From NCBI RefSeq assembly GCF_023555495.1, contig NZ_JALCZO010000004.1, positions 372,001-436,000 on the forward strand: a DNA stretch of 64,000 bases, given 5' to 3'. The position numbers were made by a program, and so were the translations under genes. Positions 26,088-34,995 of the stretch are shown here, piece by piece; within the stretch, counting starts at the first letter, position 1, and the number at the start of each line of letters is the position of its first letter. Source of the stretch: Polaribacter sp. Z022. GTDB lineage: Bacteria > Bacteroidota > Bacteroidia > Flavobacteriales > Flavobacteriaceae. The notes under the pieces were generated by a model, which had not been told where the DNA came from, made no database searches, and was given only the letters and a program-made list of their open reading frames with translations.

Positions 26088-27779
26088 TTAATGATCAACA
26101 GCATCTCCTGCTCCAGATGGTATTCTAATATTCTCAACCAAATCTTGAACATTTTCTGGTGGTGCAGGTGTTAATCTTGAAACTACAGCTGAAATTATAA
26201 AATTCACAAACATTGCAATAGTTCCAAATCCTTCTGGTGATATACCAAACCACCATTCACTTGCTGGTGGTTTTTCTCCAAACCAACCTAATTTATATTT
26301 AGCCATGTAGAAAAACATTAATCCTAAACCAACTACCATTCCTGCAATAGCACCTTCTTTGTTCATTCGCTTATCAAAGATTCCTAACACAATTGCTGGA
26401 AAGAAAGATGCTGCAGCTAAACCAAAAGCTAACGCAACAACAGCGGCGACAAATCCTGGAGGATTTATACCAAAGTAACCTGCTACACATACTGCAACAG
26501 CAGCACTTATACGAGCAGCAATTAACTCGCCTTTTTCACTAATTTTAGGGATAAATATTTTCTTTAATAAATCATGAGAAACAGAAGAAGCAATTACTAA
26601 AAGTAATCCTGCAGCTGTAGATAATGCAGCAGCTAAACCACCAGCACCTACAAGCGCAATAACCCAATTTGGTAATTTTGCTATTTCTGGATTTGCCAAT
26701 ACCATAATATCTCTATCTATCTTTAATTCGTTTTTATCGGCATCTGCTAAATATTGAATTACACCATCTTTATTTTTGTCTTCAAAATTTAATAGACCCG
26801 TTTTTTCCCAGTTACCAAACCACTCTGGCATTTCTTCATATTTCTTATCGCTTACAGTTTCAATTAAATTAACTCTAGCAAAAACTGCTACAGCAGGAAC
26901 TGTTGTATATAAAATTGCTATAAATAATAATGCCCAACCTGCAGACTTACGAGCATCTCTTACATTTGGAACTGTAAAAAACCTTACAATAACGTGAGGT
27001 AAACCTGCTGTTCCTGCCATTAATGCCAATGTTATAGCAAATACATCCATCATAGATTTTCCTCCAGATGTATACTCTGCAAAACCAAGTTCTCTATGAA
27101 GACCATCTAACTTATCTAATAAATATATTCCATCTTCTCCAGTACCACCAAAACCAAGTTGTGGTATAGGATTCCCTGTCATTTGAATAGAAATAAATAT
27201 TGCAGGCACCATAAAAGCAAAAATTAATACACAATATTGTGCTACTTGCGTATACGTAATACCTTTCATACCTCCTAATACAGCATAAAATAATACAATT
27301 GCCATACCAATATAAACTCCTGTATTAATATCTACTTCTAAATATCTAGAAAATACAATACCTACTCCACGCATTTGACCAGCTACATAAGTAAAAGAAA
27401 CTATTAAAGCTGCAATAACAGCTACAATACGTGCAACATTAGAGTAATATCTATCTCCAATAAAATCTGGTACAGTAAACTTTCCAAATTTTCTTAAATA
27501 AGGAGCTAGTAATAATGCTAAAAGTACATAACCTCCAGTCCATCCCATTAAATAAACAGATCCATCATATCCTCCAAAAGACACAATTCCTGCTAAAGAG
27601 ATAAATGATGCAGCAGACATCCAATCTGCAGCTGTAGCCATACCATTAATAATTGGAGGCACTCCTCCACCAGCTACATAAAATTCTTTTGACGATCCTG
27701 CTCTAGCCCAAATTGCGATACCAATGTATAATGCAAAAGATATTCCGACTAAAATCCACGTCCATGTTAATATTCCCAT
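26088..27779 (-). CDS. Sodium/solute symporter, acetate-type (VC_2705 subfamily)
   Basis: 563 residues with about 13 membrane helices of the SSS/SLC5 fold. Sodium-site text is visible near the start (ATAADWMSAASFISLAG) and in helix 8 (ALSTAAGLLLVIASS). A soluble loop at about 310-370 contains EDKNKDGVIQYLADADKNEL, which looks like an EF-hand-type D-x-D-x-D calcium loop. The upstream neighbour is the DUF4212 small subunit, which defines the VC_2705 class of monocarboxylate symporters. With acs and prpE close by, acetate or propionate is the likely cargo. Start at ATG 27779. Confidence 0.9.
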   Translation of the reverse strand: MGILTWTWILVGISFALYIGIAIWARAGSSKEFYVAGGGVPPIINGMATAADWMSAASFISLAGIVSFGGYDGSVYLMGWTGGYVLLALLLAPYLRKFGKFTVPDFIGDRYYSNVARIVAVIAALIVSFTYVAGQMRGVGIVFSRYLEVDINTGVYIGMAIVLFYAVLGGMKGITYTQVAQYCVLIFAFMVPAIFISIQMTGNPIPQLGFGGTGEDGIYLLDKLDGLHRELGFAEYTSGGKSMMDVFAITLALMAGTAGLPHVIVRFFTVPNVRDARKSAGWALLFIAILYTTVPAVAVFARVNLIETVSDKKYEEMPEWFGNWEKTGLLNFEDKNKDGVIQYLADADKNELKIDRDIMVLANPEIAKLPNWVIALVGAGGLAAALSTAAGLLLVIASSVSHDLLKKIFIPKISEKGELIAARISAAVAVCVAGYFGINPPGFVAAVVALAFGLAAASFFPAIVLGIFDKRMNKEGAIAGMVVGLGLMFFYMAKYKLGWFGEKPPASEWWFGISPEGFGTIAMFVNFIISAVVSRLTPAPPENVQDLVENIRIPSGAGDAVDH

Positions 27780-27806
27780 AATATTTTAATTATTTTGTTA
27801 GTTAGT

Positions 27807-28067
27807 TTATTCGTCTACTCCGTATTTTTTATCTAGTTTATTCATAAGTTTCATATAAACAAATATGAGAACTACAAACACATAGAGAGATCCTTGTTGA
27901 GCAAACCAAAAGCCTAGTTTAAATCCACCCATTTTTATAGTGTTTAACTGTTCTACTAACAGAATACCAAACACATAGGAAACTAAAAACCAAATCGATA
28001 GCAGTATTGCTAGATACTTTAGGTTTTCTTTCCAATATTTTTTCATTTGTTCTTTATTATTCGACAT
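27807..28067 (-). CDS. DUF4212 symporter small subunit
   Basis: 86 residues: a charged N-terminus with KEQMKKYWKENLKY, then two membrane helices separated by a loop with GGFKLGFWFAQQGS. That FAQQGS motif is the hallmark of DUF4212, the small subunit paired with VC_2705-type symporters. It lies 27 bp upstream of the symporter and 12 bp downstream of the porin-like gene, so all three form one operon. It should sit in the inner membrane in complex with the symporter. Confidence 0.93.
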   Translation of the reverse strand: MSNNKEQMKKYWKENLKYLAILLSIWFLVSYVFGILLVEQLNTIKMGGFKLGFWFAQQGSLYVFVVLIFVYMKLMNKLDKKYGVDE

Positions 28068-28079
28068 AATTTTTTGTTT

Positions 28080-29300
28080 TTATAGATAGATCATTGCTTG
28101 TAATGTTAAAGTACTTGTAGAAGTTACATAATCTTGACTTTTATATTCTAATGTTAATTTTGAATTATGACCACTCATAAATGCATTAATTCCTAATCCT
28201 AAAATGTTTCTATTGTCTGAAACTGCATCGTAACTATTGCTACCATAAGATGCATAAGGTTGGTATCTTGTTTTAGTATTGTCTCCTGCAAACACATAAC
28301 CAACATGAGCGTAAACCATACTACCAGTACCATAAGCACTGTATAAATAGTTTTCTCCATAATCGTTAGATTGAAAAGTTGCATAAGCAGTTATAGCACT
28401 TCCATCTTCTCCTAAAGGAGCATCATAAAAAGCATCAACAGCAAAAATTGAAACATCTTGACCAACAAGGTTACCATTTTCCATTAAAGCTGATCCATTA
28501 GGATGTAAGAAAAAACCAGCTCCAACATTGAAAACTTTTTTTCCTCCTAAATAAGTACCTACTTTATATGGTAAAAAGTTAGATTCTTGATCTAAAAAAT
28601 GATAATCAAAATAACCTGCATAAGCTTTTCCTGCATCTTTAGATCCTAATAAGTTTTTACCAGCATAAGCTATTTCTCCATTTGCAGCAGGTACTCTAGC
28701 ATCTAACCCATTAGTTATTGCATCATTAATTGCAACTCTATATTGAAGCTTACCAAATTTACCTTTCATAAAGATACCAATATGTCTTGCAAACTGATCT
28801 GTTAAACCAATTGTAGCCCAAGATTGACGGTTATTATCAAGAGTCATCATATTTAAAGTACTTTGATTATTTAACCTAGAAATACCATTAAAATAATGCA
28901 AACCACCACCAATAGAATGATTTTTATCTAAGTTATATTGTGCCCAAGCAGCATGTAAAAATAATTGGGACCCTGTACCTTTACCTGTTGGAGAAAGAGT
29001 ATTTGAGTTTAAACTATTAAGTCCAAAGTGAGTTACTATTAAAAAATCGTCATTAATTTTAGAGAACATAAGAACTCTTGCTCTTCTTAAATTAAAACTA
29101 GTTTTACTTGAAGTTGCAGCTGCATCATTATTATAAGCTGCTTGTACTTGAGCCCAAGAAATTAAACGAAGATATTTTTTACCTTCTTCATCAAATTTAA
29201 TTTTTAGTCCTCCTTTATAATCTGGAGAACCTTGAGAATACATTACTTGTAAGGAAAGAAAAAATAAACCTAATAGTAATATTCTTGAAGTTTTTTTCAT
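28080..29300 (-). CDS. Outer membrane porin-like beta-barrel
   Basis: 406 residues with a Sec signal peptide (ending LQVMYSQ). The body alternates polar and aromatic residues (RLISWAQVQAAYNND, YRVAINDAITNG, AYATFQSNDYG) and ends in a hydrophobic strand (TLTLQAMIYL), both typical of a barrel of about 16 strands. It is first in the operon with the DUF4212 subunit and symporter, so it probably lets short-chain acids across the outer membrane. A phosphate-selective porin-like family is my best guess. Substrate not proven. Confidence 0.75.
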   Translation of the reverse strand: MKKTSRILLLGLFFLSLQVMYSQGSPDYKGGLKIKFDEEGKKYLRLISWAQVQAAYNNDAAATSSKTSFNLRRARVLMFSKINDDFLIVTHFGLNSLNSNTLSPTGKGTGSQLFLHAAWAQYNLDKNHSIGGGLHYFNGISRLNNQSTLNMMTLDNNRQSWATIGLTDQFARHIGIFMKGKFGKLQYRVAINDAITNGLDARVPAANGEIAYAGKNLLGSKDAGKAYAGYFDYHFLDQESNFLPYKVGTYLGGKKVFNVGAGFFLHPNGSALMENGNLVGQDVSIFAVDAFYDAPLGEDGSAITAYATFQSNDYGENYLYSAYGTGSMVYAHVGYVFAGDNTKTRYQPYASYGSNSYDAVSDNRNILGLGINAFMSGHNSKLTLEYKSQDYVTSTSTLTLQAMIYL

Positions 29301-29409
29301 TTTTAAATGTTTTAAGGTTAGTTTAAAAATAGTTTTGTGTGCCCTACTAAATTCTAACTAAATCTTAATACAAAAAAAAACAGTATACTAATTTGGTAAT
29401 TTTATATAT

Positions 29410-29829
29410 TTATTCTTTAAATCTTTCCCATTTTATAAGCATAAACTTATCTCCTAACTCAGTTACAACCAAACCTGCTCCTGTAAGATTACTGGTGTCT
29501 TTAAAATAATTTGACAATTCTACAGCATTTAAAATCTTATAAGTAGAATGGTAATTCCCATTATAAGGTCTTTTTATATTATACTTTTTTACCCAGTTAA
29601 TTATACTTACATGAGACACCCCTAAAATACGTTCAATTTCACGATAAGAAAGACCTTCTAAATATAATTGTAGTGCTTTATTTACATAGTAATCATCTAT
29701 CTTTTTACCTAACTTATTTACAGTAAAATAATAAGAACAATCTTTACATTTATAACGCTGTCTATTATTAACAATTCCACTCTTAATATTACGTTCAGAA
29801 TTACAGTTTGGGCATATATTTATTTTCAT
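29410..29829 (-). CDS. InsA-like zinc-ribbon/HTH protein, probable regulator
   Basis: 139 residues. An N-terminal zinc ribbon (CPNC near 6-9 and CKDC near 27-30), then an HTH (LSYREIERILGVSHVSIINW), both as in IS1 InsA. There is no DDE catalytic domain, no partner transposase frame and no flanking terminal repeats. It also has about 50 extra C-terminal residues (NAVELSNYF...GAGLVVTELGDKFMLI) that InsA lacks. I read it as a domesticated transposase DNA-binding module controlling the acetate genes just downstream. It has its own -7 element. An insertion-sequence remnant is the alternative. Confidence 0.75.
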   Translation of the reverse strand: MKINICPNCNSERNIKSGIVNNRQRYKCKDCSYYFTVNKLGKKIDDYYVNKALQLYLEGLSYREIERILGVSHVSIINWVKKYNIKRPYNGNYHSTYKILNAVELSNYFKDTSNLTGAGLVVTELGDKFMLIKWERFKE

Positions 29830-29862
29830 GTATATAAAATTAGCATAAATATATCAATTTAG

Positions 29863-29870
29863 CAAAAATA
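29863..29870 (-). promoter_or_regulatory. -7 promoter element for the InsA-like regulator
   Basis: The reverse strand reads TATTTTTG, exact to TAnnTTTG, 33 nt before the ATG at 29829. Confidence 0.5.
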
Positions 29871-29936
29871 TTTAATTAAAAATCAATGATTTAAGTATAA
29901 ATCCCTTTAAAACTATGGGAAGAAGTATTAAAAATA

Positions 29937-29944
29937 TACTTTTG
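29937..29944 (+). promoter_or_regulatory. -7 promoter element for the TSUP transporter
   Basis: TACTTTTG, exact to TAnnTTTG, with only 5 nt between its G and the ATG at 29950. This predicts a near-leaderless transcript. Confidence 0.45.
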
Positions 29945-29949
29945 CTAAT

Positions 29950-30729
29950 ATGAGTTTTTCTTTAATCTTAGAATCTTTAATACTTAATTGGTATATAGTT
30001 GTATTGTTTTTTATAATAGCAATACTTTATTCTTCTGTAGGATTTGGTGGTGGCTCTAGCTATTTAGCAATTCTTGCTCTTTCTGGGATAATATTTACAC
30101 AAATAAGAGCTACAGCATTATTATGTAATATTGTTGTAGTTACCAGCAATGTCTTTTTATTTCATCAACAAAAAAGAATAAATTGGAAAAAAATATTACC
30201 CTTAATTTTAGCTAGTATTCCTTTAGCTTATATAGGTGGTTTTTTAAGAATTAGTCAGCAATTGTTTTTTATACTGTTAGGTTTTACGTTATTATTTGCT
30301 GCAATTACCATGTGGATTTCTAAAAGAATAACCCCAACTAAAGAAAATATATTCAAAAACAATACTTTAAAGAATGTTGGATTTGGTGGTTTTATAGGGT
30401 TTGTTTCTGGAATGATTGGTATTGGTGGTGGTATCTTTTTAGCACCTCTGCTTCATCTTACAAATTGGGACACACCTAAAAAAATAGCGGCTACTGCAAG
30501 TTTATTTATTTTAGTAAACTCTACTGCTGGTTTGTTAGGACAATATTCTAACCCCGAATTTGTAATCGATTGGAATTTAACTACAATTTTATTAATAACA
30601 GTTTTTATTGGTGGTCAAATAGGTAATAGATTAAGTAACAATTATTTTACTCCTATTCAATTAAAAAAGGCAACCGCTATTTTAATTGCCTTTGTAAGTT
30701 TAAGAATTTTATGGAAGTATTTATTTTAA
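29950..30729 (+). CDS. TauE/SafE (TSUP) family membrane transporter
   Basis: 259 residues with about eight membrane helices in two related halves. Each half begins with the glycine-rich family motif: GFGGGSSYLA near 30 and GMIGIGGGIFLAPLL near 155. TSUP proteins move sulfite, sulfonates or other organic anions across the inner membrane. Position next to the acetate island on the opposite strand leaves the cargo open. Start at ATG 29950, directly after its -7 element. Confidence 0.9.
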   Translation: MSFSLILESLILNWYIVVLFFIIAILYSSVGFGGGSSYLAILALSGIIFTQIRATALLCNIVVVTSNVFLFHQQKRINWKKILPLILASIPLAYIGGFLRISQQLFFILLGFTLLFAAITMWISKRITPTKENIFKNNTLKNVGFGGFIGFVSGMIGIGGGIFLAPLLHLTNWDTPKKIAATASLFILVNSTAGLLGQYSNPEFVIDWNLTTILLITVFIGGQIGNRLSNNYFTPIQLKKATAILIAFVSLRILWKYLF

Positions 30730-30757
30730 AAAGTTGATATTCATTTAATTTCTTTAA

Positions 30758-30765
30758 TATATTTG
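30758..30765 (+). promoter_or_regulatory. Promoter of the TerC gene, with -33 and -7 elements
   Basis: TATATTTG is exact to TAnnTTTG, and a TTG at 30734-30736 lies 21 bp upstream, close to the canonical Bacteroidota -33/-7 spacing. It is the most complete promoter in the window. Confidence 0.65.
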
Positions 30766-30795
30766 AAACTTCATTTAAAAATTAAATAAAAAAAC

Positions 30796-31593
30796 ATGCT
30801 AGAAGTAATTTTTACATTAATAATGCTTGTCTTATTACAAGCTGTTCTTGGGTTTGACAACCTATTATACATTTCTTTAGAATCTAAAAAAGCGCCAGAA
30901 GCTGATCAAAAAAAAGTTAGAAAAAATGGAATTCTTATTGCTATTGTATTAAGAATTGTTTTGTTATTCTTATTGGTATCTATCATTGATTATTTTCAAG
31001 AACCATTTTCTTTTTTATCTGGAGGTATAAAAGATGTAGTAAAATTTGCTTTTAATGGACACAGTATTATTGTATTAGTAGGTGGTGGATTTATCATTTA
31101 CACAGCAATTAAAGAAATTTGGCATATGATTGGTACTAAAGATTTAGAAAATGATGTAGAAGGAGATTCTAAAAGATCTAAATCTTCTAATGCAGTAATT
31201 ACTAGTATTGTTTTAATGAATTTGGTTTTTTCTTTCGATTCTATTTTAGCTGCAATTGGTTTAACGAGCGAAATAGAAAACCCAACAACTGCTTTTATTG
31301 TAATGGCTATTGCAATTGTTATAAGTGGTTTACTAATGTTGTTTTTAGCTGATAGAATTTCTACTTTTTTAGCAAAAAACAGAATGTATGAGGTATTAGG
31401 TCTTTTTATTCTTTTTATAGTAGGAATTATGTTAGTTACTGAAGGTGGACACCTTGCACATATAAAACTATTTGGAGAAGAAATTGTACCAATGAGTAAA
31501 ACAACTTTCTATTTTGTGTTGGCAATTTTAGTTATTGTTGATGTTGTTCAAGGAAAATATCAAAAGAAATTATTAGCTGAACAAAAAAAATAA
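30796..31593 (+). CDS. TerC family integral membrane protein
   Basis: 265 residues with about seven membrane helices. The TerC hallmark acidic helices are present: LQAVLGFDNLLYISL near 15-29 and LMNLVFSFDSILAAIGLT near 140-157. Family members are linked to tellurite resistance and to manganese export during membrane protein metalation; the buried Asp residues fit metal-ion transport. It stands alone, with its own promoter and a terminator directly after it. No metal riboswitch such as yybP-ykoY is visible in the short leader. Confidence 0.9.
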   Translation: MLEVIFTLIMLVLLQAVLGFDNLLYISLESKKAPEADQKKVRKNGILIAIVLRIVLLFLLVSIIDYFQEPFSFLSGGIKDVVKFAFNGHSIIVLVGGGFIIYTAIKEIWHMIGTKDLENDVEGDSKRSKSSNAVITSIVLMNLVFSFDSILAAIGLTSEIENPTTAFIVMAIAIVISGLLMLFLADRISTFLAKNRMYEVLGLFILFIVGIMLVTEGGHLAHIKLFGEEIVPMSKTTFYFVLAILVIVDVVQGKYQKKLLAEQKK

Positions 31594-31617
31594 CATCTAA
31601 AAAAAGACAAATAAAAA

Positions 31618-31640
31618 GGGTTTCAATTATGTTGAAACCC
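31618..31640. terminator. Bidirectional terminator between TerC and the 31.6 kb gene
   Basis: GGGTTTCAA and TTGAAACCC form a perfect 9-bp stem with a 5-nt loop, AAAAA on the left and TTTTTTT on the right, between two convergent genes. Confidence 0.88.
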
Positions 31641-31645
31641 TTTTT

Positions 31646-32125
31646 TTATTGATCTAATAAATCATCTAATTCTAGTTGATAATCATATTGTAAATCTTCA
31701 TGCAATTTATCAATTGCTTTTTTTATCAATTTAACTTGACTATCAAAAACATTTTGCAAACGCGCACTTCTTTTAATTGATGGTCTAAATGCTTTTAACT
31801 TTTTACAATAATACAACAGTAACTCTGCTTCTGTTTCTTTCTTTTTAGAGTAACGAATGTATTTTTTAGTCAACGTTAAAATTTTACGCATACTCTTTCT
31901 TATATAAAAAAAACTTTTGGTATTTATCTCTGTAAAAAGCTCATCCATTTGGTCTTTAACAGACTGAATGTAAGATTCTTCATCATGAGACTCAAACAAC
32001 AAATAGGTTAATAATTCTTTATTCTCTTTCTTAAATCTTGCTAGATGTAAACACAATTCTTTTAAATCATTTGCAGACTTATGAGAAAGTTCGTCTTTTA
32101 ATTGTTTTACGGTTACTGCCTTCAT
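31646..32125 (-). CDS. Helical protein of unknown function
   Basis: 159 residues from ATG 32125 (a TTG one codon earlier is not needed). Very rich in Lys, Leu and Glu, predicted almost all helix with coiled-coil character, for example YIRKSMRKILTLTKKYIRYS. It begins KAVTVKQLKDELSHKSANDL and ends in an acidic tail (LELDDLLDQ). No membrane segment or signal. Probably a small cytosolic DNA- or protein-binding factor conserved in flavobacteria; a relation to DUF6155 is a weak thought. It stands alone between two terminators. Confidence 0.65.
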   Translation of the reverse strand: MKAVTVKQLKDELSHKSANDLKELCLHLARFKKENKELLTYLLFESHDEESYIQSVKDQMDELFTEINTKSFFYIRKSMRKILTLTKKYIRYSKKKETEAELLLYYCKKLKAFRPSIKRSARLQNVFDSQVKLIKKAIDKLHEDLQYDYQLELDDLLDQ

Positions 32126-32156
32126 CAAATTATTTTTTTTACAAGATAAAAAAAGA

Positions 32157-32186
32157 AAACCTCACATAAATTAATTTGTGAGGTTT
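32157..32186 (-). terminator. Terminator after fabV
   Basis: AAACCTCACA and TGTGAGGTTT form a perfect 10-bp stem with a 10-nt loop. On the reverse strand it is followed by TTTTCTTTTTTT, so it stops fabV transcripts. Confidence 0.82.
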
Positions 32187-32220
32187 ATATTTAAATATCC
32201 GCTAAAGCGTAATTATTTTC

Positions 32221-33408
32221 TTATTGAATACTAGGTATTGTTACAACTTCGTTAACATCTGCTTCATAATCTACACCAGGAACTTTAAATCCGAATAAAT
32301 TATAAAAATCATTACTATAACCTTCTAAATCTCCTATTTCAGATAAATTTTCAGTTGATGCAGTTTCCCAAAGCTTAGTAACTTCAGCTTGCACATCTTC
32401 TCTCATTTCCCAATCATCAATTCTTATTCTTCCTTTATCATCTAAGTCTAAAGAACCACCAAATAAACGCTCACTATATAAACGTTGAATTTGCTCTATA
32501 CAACCTTCATGAATTCCTTTGGCTTTCATTATTTTATATAATAAAGAAATGTATAAAGGAATTACAGGAATAGCAGAACTAGCTTGTGTAACTAAAGCTT
32601 TATTAACAGAAACATAAGCTTCTCCACCAATAGCTTTTAAATCGTCTGAAATTGTAAACGCAGTAGCTTCTAAATGATCTTTAGCAGCACCAATTGTTCC
32701 ATTTCTATAAACTGGTTTTGTAACTTCTGGCCCTATATAAGAATAAGCCACTGTTTTAACACCTTCAGATAAAACGTTAGCTTCATTTAAAGCGTCCATC
32801 CACATTTTCCAATCTTCACCACCCATTACAGTTACAGTGTTTGCAACATCATCTCCTTCTGCAGGTTTTATAGAAATATCTGTAACCTTACCTGTATGAA
32901 AATCTACTGTTTTATTAGAAAAATCTCCACCAATTGGTTTTAATACAGATTTGTATCTTTTTCCTGTTTCTGGATGTGTTCTTACAGGTGAAGCTAAACT
33001 ATAAATTACTAAATCTACCTGACCTAAATCATCTTTAATTAAGTTAATTACTTGTTCTTTAACTTCGTTAGAAAAAGCATCACCATTAATACTTTTTGCA
33101 TATAAACCTGCTGCATTTGCATGTTTTTCAAAAGCTGCAGTATTGTAAAACCCAGGAGAACCTGGTCTTCCTTCTGATGCTGGTTTATCAAAGAATACTC
33201 CAATTGTAGCTGCATCTGAACCAAATGCACTAGAAATTCTTGAAGCCAATCCAAAACCTGTAGAAGAACCAATAACTAACACTTTTTTTGCGCCATTAAT
33301 TGCTCCTTTAGATTTTACATATTCTATTTGATCTATCACGTTTTGCTCACAACCTGTTGGATGTGAAGTTAAACAGATAAATCCTCTTGTTCTTGGTTCT
33401 ATAATCAT
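32221..33408 (-). CDS. fabV: Trans-2-enoyl-ACP/CoA reductase FabV
   Basis: 395 residues, the normal length of FabV/TER. It opens MIIEPRTRGFICLTSHPTGC. The Rossmann nucleotide site is VLVIGSSTGFGLASR near residue 43, with acidic text later. The catalytic Tyr lies in TVAYSYIGPEVT and the Lys in GTIGAAKDHLE (Y-x8-K spacing typical of FabV). It reduces trans-2-enoyl thioesters with NADH as the last step of the fatty acid elongation cycle. It is the last gene of a purC-187 aa-fabV run and ends at the terminator 32157-32186. Confidence 0.95.
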   Translation of the reverse strand: MIIEPRTRGFICLTSHPTGCEQNVIDQIEYVKSKGAINGAKKVLVIGSSTGFGLASRISSAFGSDAATIGVFFDKPASEGRPGSPGFYNTAAFEKHANAAGLYAKSINGDAFSNEVKEQVINLIKDDLGQVDLVIYSLASPVRTHPETGKRYKSVLKPIGGDFSNKTVDFHTGKVTDISIKPAEGDDVANTVTVMGGEDWKMWMDALNEANVLSEGVKTVAYSYIGPEVTKPVYRNGTIGAAKDHLEATAFTISDDLKAIGGEAYVSVNKALVTQASSAIPVIPLYISLLYKIMKAKGIHEGCIEQIQRLYSERLFGGSLDLDDKGRIRIDDWEMREDVQAEVTKLWETASTENLSEIGDLEGYSNDFYNLFGFKVPGVDYEADVNEVVTIPSIQ

Positions 33409-33437
33409 TATAATTAGTTTTTGTTAATTTAAATTAA

Positions 33438-34001
33438 CTACTTATTTAAAGTTTTATTTTTAATTATTTCAAATCCAAAAAAACCTATTTGAGATTCTAT
33501 TGTTATCGATTTAAAGCTATCCATCTCTTTTAAGTAGCTATGGCTGTATTGTATGTTTTTTTCTTTTTTATTAAATTCTATTATAAAAACTGGTTTTCTT
33601 TCACTTCTATGATATTTTCTACCTCTAACTGAATACCTATCAATTATTTTATATTCTTTTTTAGTTTTAGTATGATCGGGTAAAAAAAAGTTTATTGACA
33701 AAAATAATAACCCAATTAATCCGCCTAAAAATAATGCATTTTGTAAAAATGATAAAATATAACTTAAATACCCCTCTAATTTATAGGTAAAAACATATCT
33801 CTTATAATCATAAAAAAAACCAATTAAACCTGAGACTAAAATTACACCTAAAATTATTGTAAAATCAATACTTGTTTTGGTAAAAAGCAAATATTGAAGA
33901 AAAAGAAATATAAAACCAATAAAAAATAAAAGTTTATATATTCTTTTATTTTTCTTTCTTATTTTTTTTATTCTTTTTTTCTCAGCTTTTTTAGAAACCA
34001 T
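33438..34001 (-). CDS. Membrane protein of unknown function between purC and fabV
   Basis: 187 residues. An extremely basic start (MVSKKAEKKRIKKIRKKNKR), three or four membrane helices in residues about 21-110, and a basic soluble C-terminal domain (KIIDRYSVRGRKYHRSERK then beta-rich). It begins 3 bp after the purC stop and ends 29 bp before fabV, so it shares their transcript. No known family. The layout resembles the other small membrane protein at 34996-35616, which also has a soluble beta tail. Confidence 0.6.
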   Translation of the reverse strand: MVSKKAEKKRIKKIRKKNKRIYKLLFFIGFIFLFLQYLLFTKTSIDFTIILGVILVSGLIGFFYDYKRYVFTYKLEGYLSYILSFLQNALFLGGLIGLLFLSINFFLPDHTKTKKEYKIIDRYSVRGRKYHRSERKPVFIIEFNKKEKNIQYSHSYLKEMDSFKSITIESQIGFFGFEIIKNKTLNK

Positions 34002-34004
34002 TAA

Positions 34005-34952
34005 TTATTGATTCAAAAAAGAATTTACATTCATTTCAATTCTATTTAAAACATTATCAGTAGCTGCTTTTACAAAAGTTTCTCCTGTAATTTGTTCATA
34101 TAACTCTATATATCTGTTAGAAATTTCGATGATTTTTTCATCAGACATTTCTGGTATTTGTTGTCCGTCTTTACCTTGAAAACCGTTTTCTATCAACCAT
34201 TGACGTACAAACTCTTTAGATAATTGTTTTTGAGCTTCTCCTTTATCTTGTCTTTCTTGATATCCATCAGCATAAAAATAACGAGAAGAATCTGGTGTAT
34301 GAATTTCATCAATTAAAACAATTTTACCTTCTTTTGTTTTACCAAACTCATATTTAGTATCAACTAAAATCAAACCTCTTTTTGCAGCAATTTCAGTACC
34401 TCTTTCAAATAGAGCTCTTGTATACTTTTCTAAAACAATATAATCTTCTTCAGAAACAATTCCTTTTGCTAATATATCTTCTCTAGAAATATCTTCATCA
34501 TGCTCTCCATTATCTGCTTTTGTAGATGGTGTAATTATAGGTGAAGGAAATTTATCATTTTCTTTCAATCCTTCTGCCATTTCAACCCCACATAAAACTC
34601 TTTTACCTGCTTTATATTCACGAGCTGCATGTCCAGAAACATAACCTCTAATAACCATTTCTACTTTAAAAGGATCACATAAATGACCAACTGCTACATT
34701 TTCATCTGGATTTGCAATTAACCAATTAGGAACAATATCTGCAGTGTCATTCATCATTTTTGTTGCAATCTGATTTAAAATTTGACCTTTAAATGGAATT
34801 TGACGTGGCAAAATTACATCGAATGCAGATAGTCTATCTGTTGCAATCATTACTAAAAGTTCATCATCTATATTATAAACTTCTCTTACTTTACCTTTAT
34901 AAACAGACTTTTGTTTTGGAAACTGTAAGTTTGTATCGTTAATTGTATTCAT
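34005..34952 (-). CDS. purC: SAICAR synthetase
   Basis: 315 residues of the longer PurC type found in Bacteroidota and eukaryotes, against about 237 in Escherichia coli. Family text: [28 protein letters not shown] at the ATP-binding start (only part quoted elsewhere), [18 protein letters not shown] and [16 protein letters not shown] near the end. It joins CAIR and aspartate in purine synthesis. It has its own -7 element just upstream and leads the run to fabV. Not in a purine operon here. Confidence 0.95.
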   Translation of the reverse strand: MNTINDTNLQFPKQKSVYKGKVREVYNIDDELLVMIATDRLSAFDVILPRQIPFKGQILNQIATKMMNDTADIVPNWLIANPDENVAVGHLCDPFKVEMVIRGYVSGHAAREYKAGKRVLCGVEMAEGLKENDKFPSPIITPSTKADNGEHDEDISREDILAKGIVSEEDYIVLEKYTRALFERGTEIAAKRGLILVDTKYEFGKTKEGKIVLIDEIHTPDSSRYFYADGYQERQDKGEAQKQLSKEFVRQWLIENGFQGKDGQQIPEMSDEKIIEISNRYIELYEQITGETFVKAATDNVLNRIEMNVNSFLNQ

Positions 34953-34975
34953 TATTTGTTATGTTGTTGTGGCTG

Positions 34976-34983
34976 CAAAAATA
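34976..34983 (-). promoter_or_regulatory. -7 promoter element for purC
   Basis: The reverse strand reads TATTTTTG, exact to TAnnTTTG, 23 nt before the purC ATG. No purine riboswitch or -33 TTG seen. Confidence 0.5.
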
Positions 34984-34995
34984 AACTTTCCTAAT

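Noticed and set aside
29410..29829. An active IS1 element
   Set aside because: No second frame with a DDE domain, no terminal inverted repeats and no target duplication seen around it.
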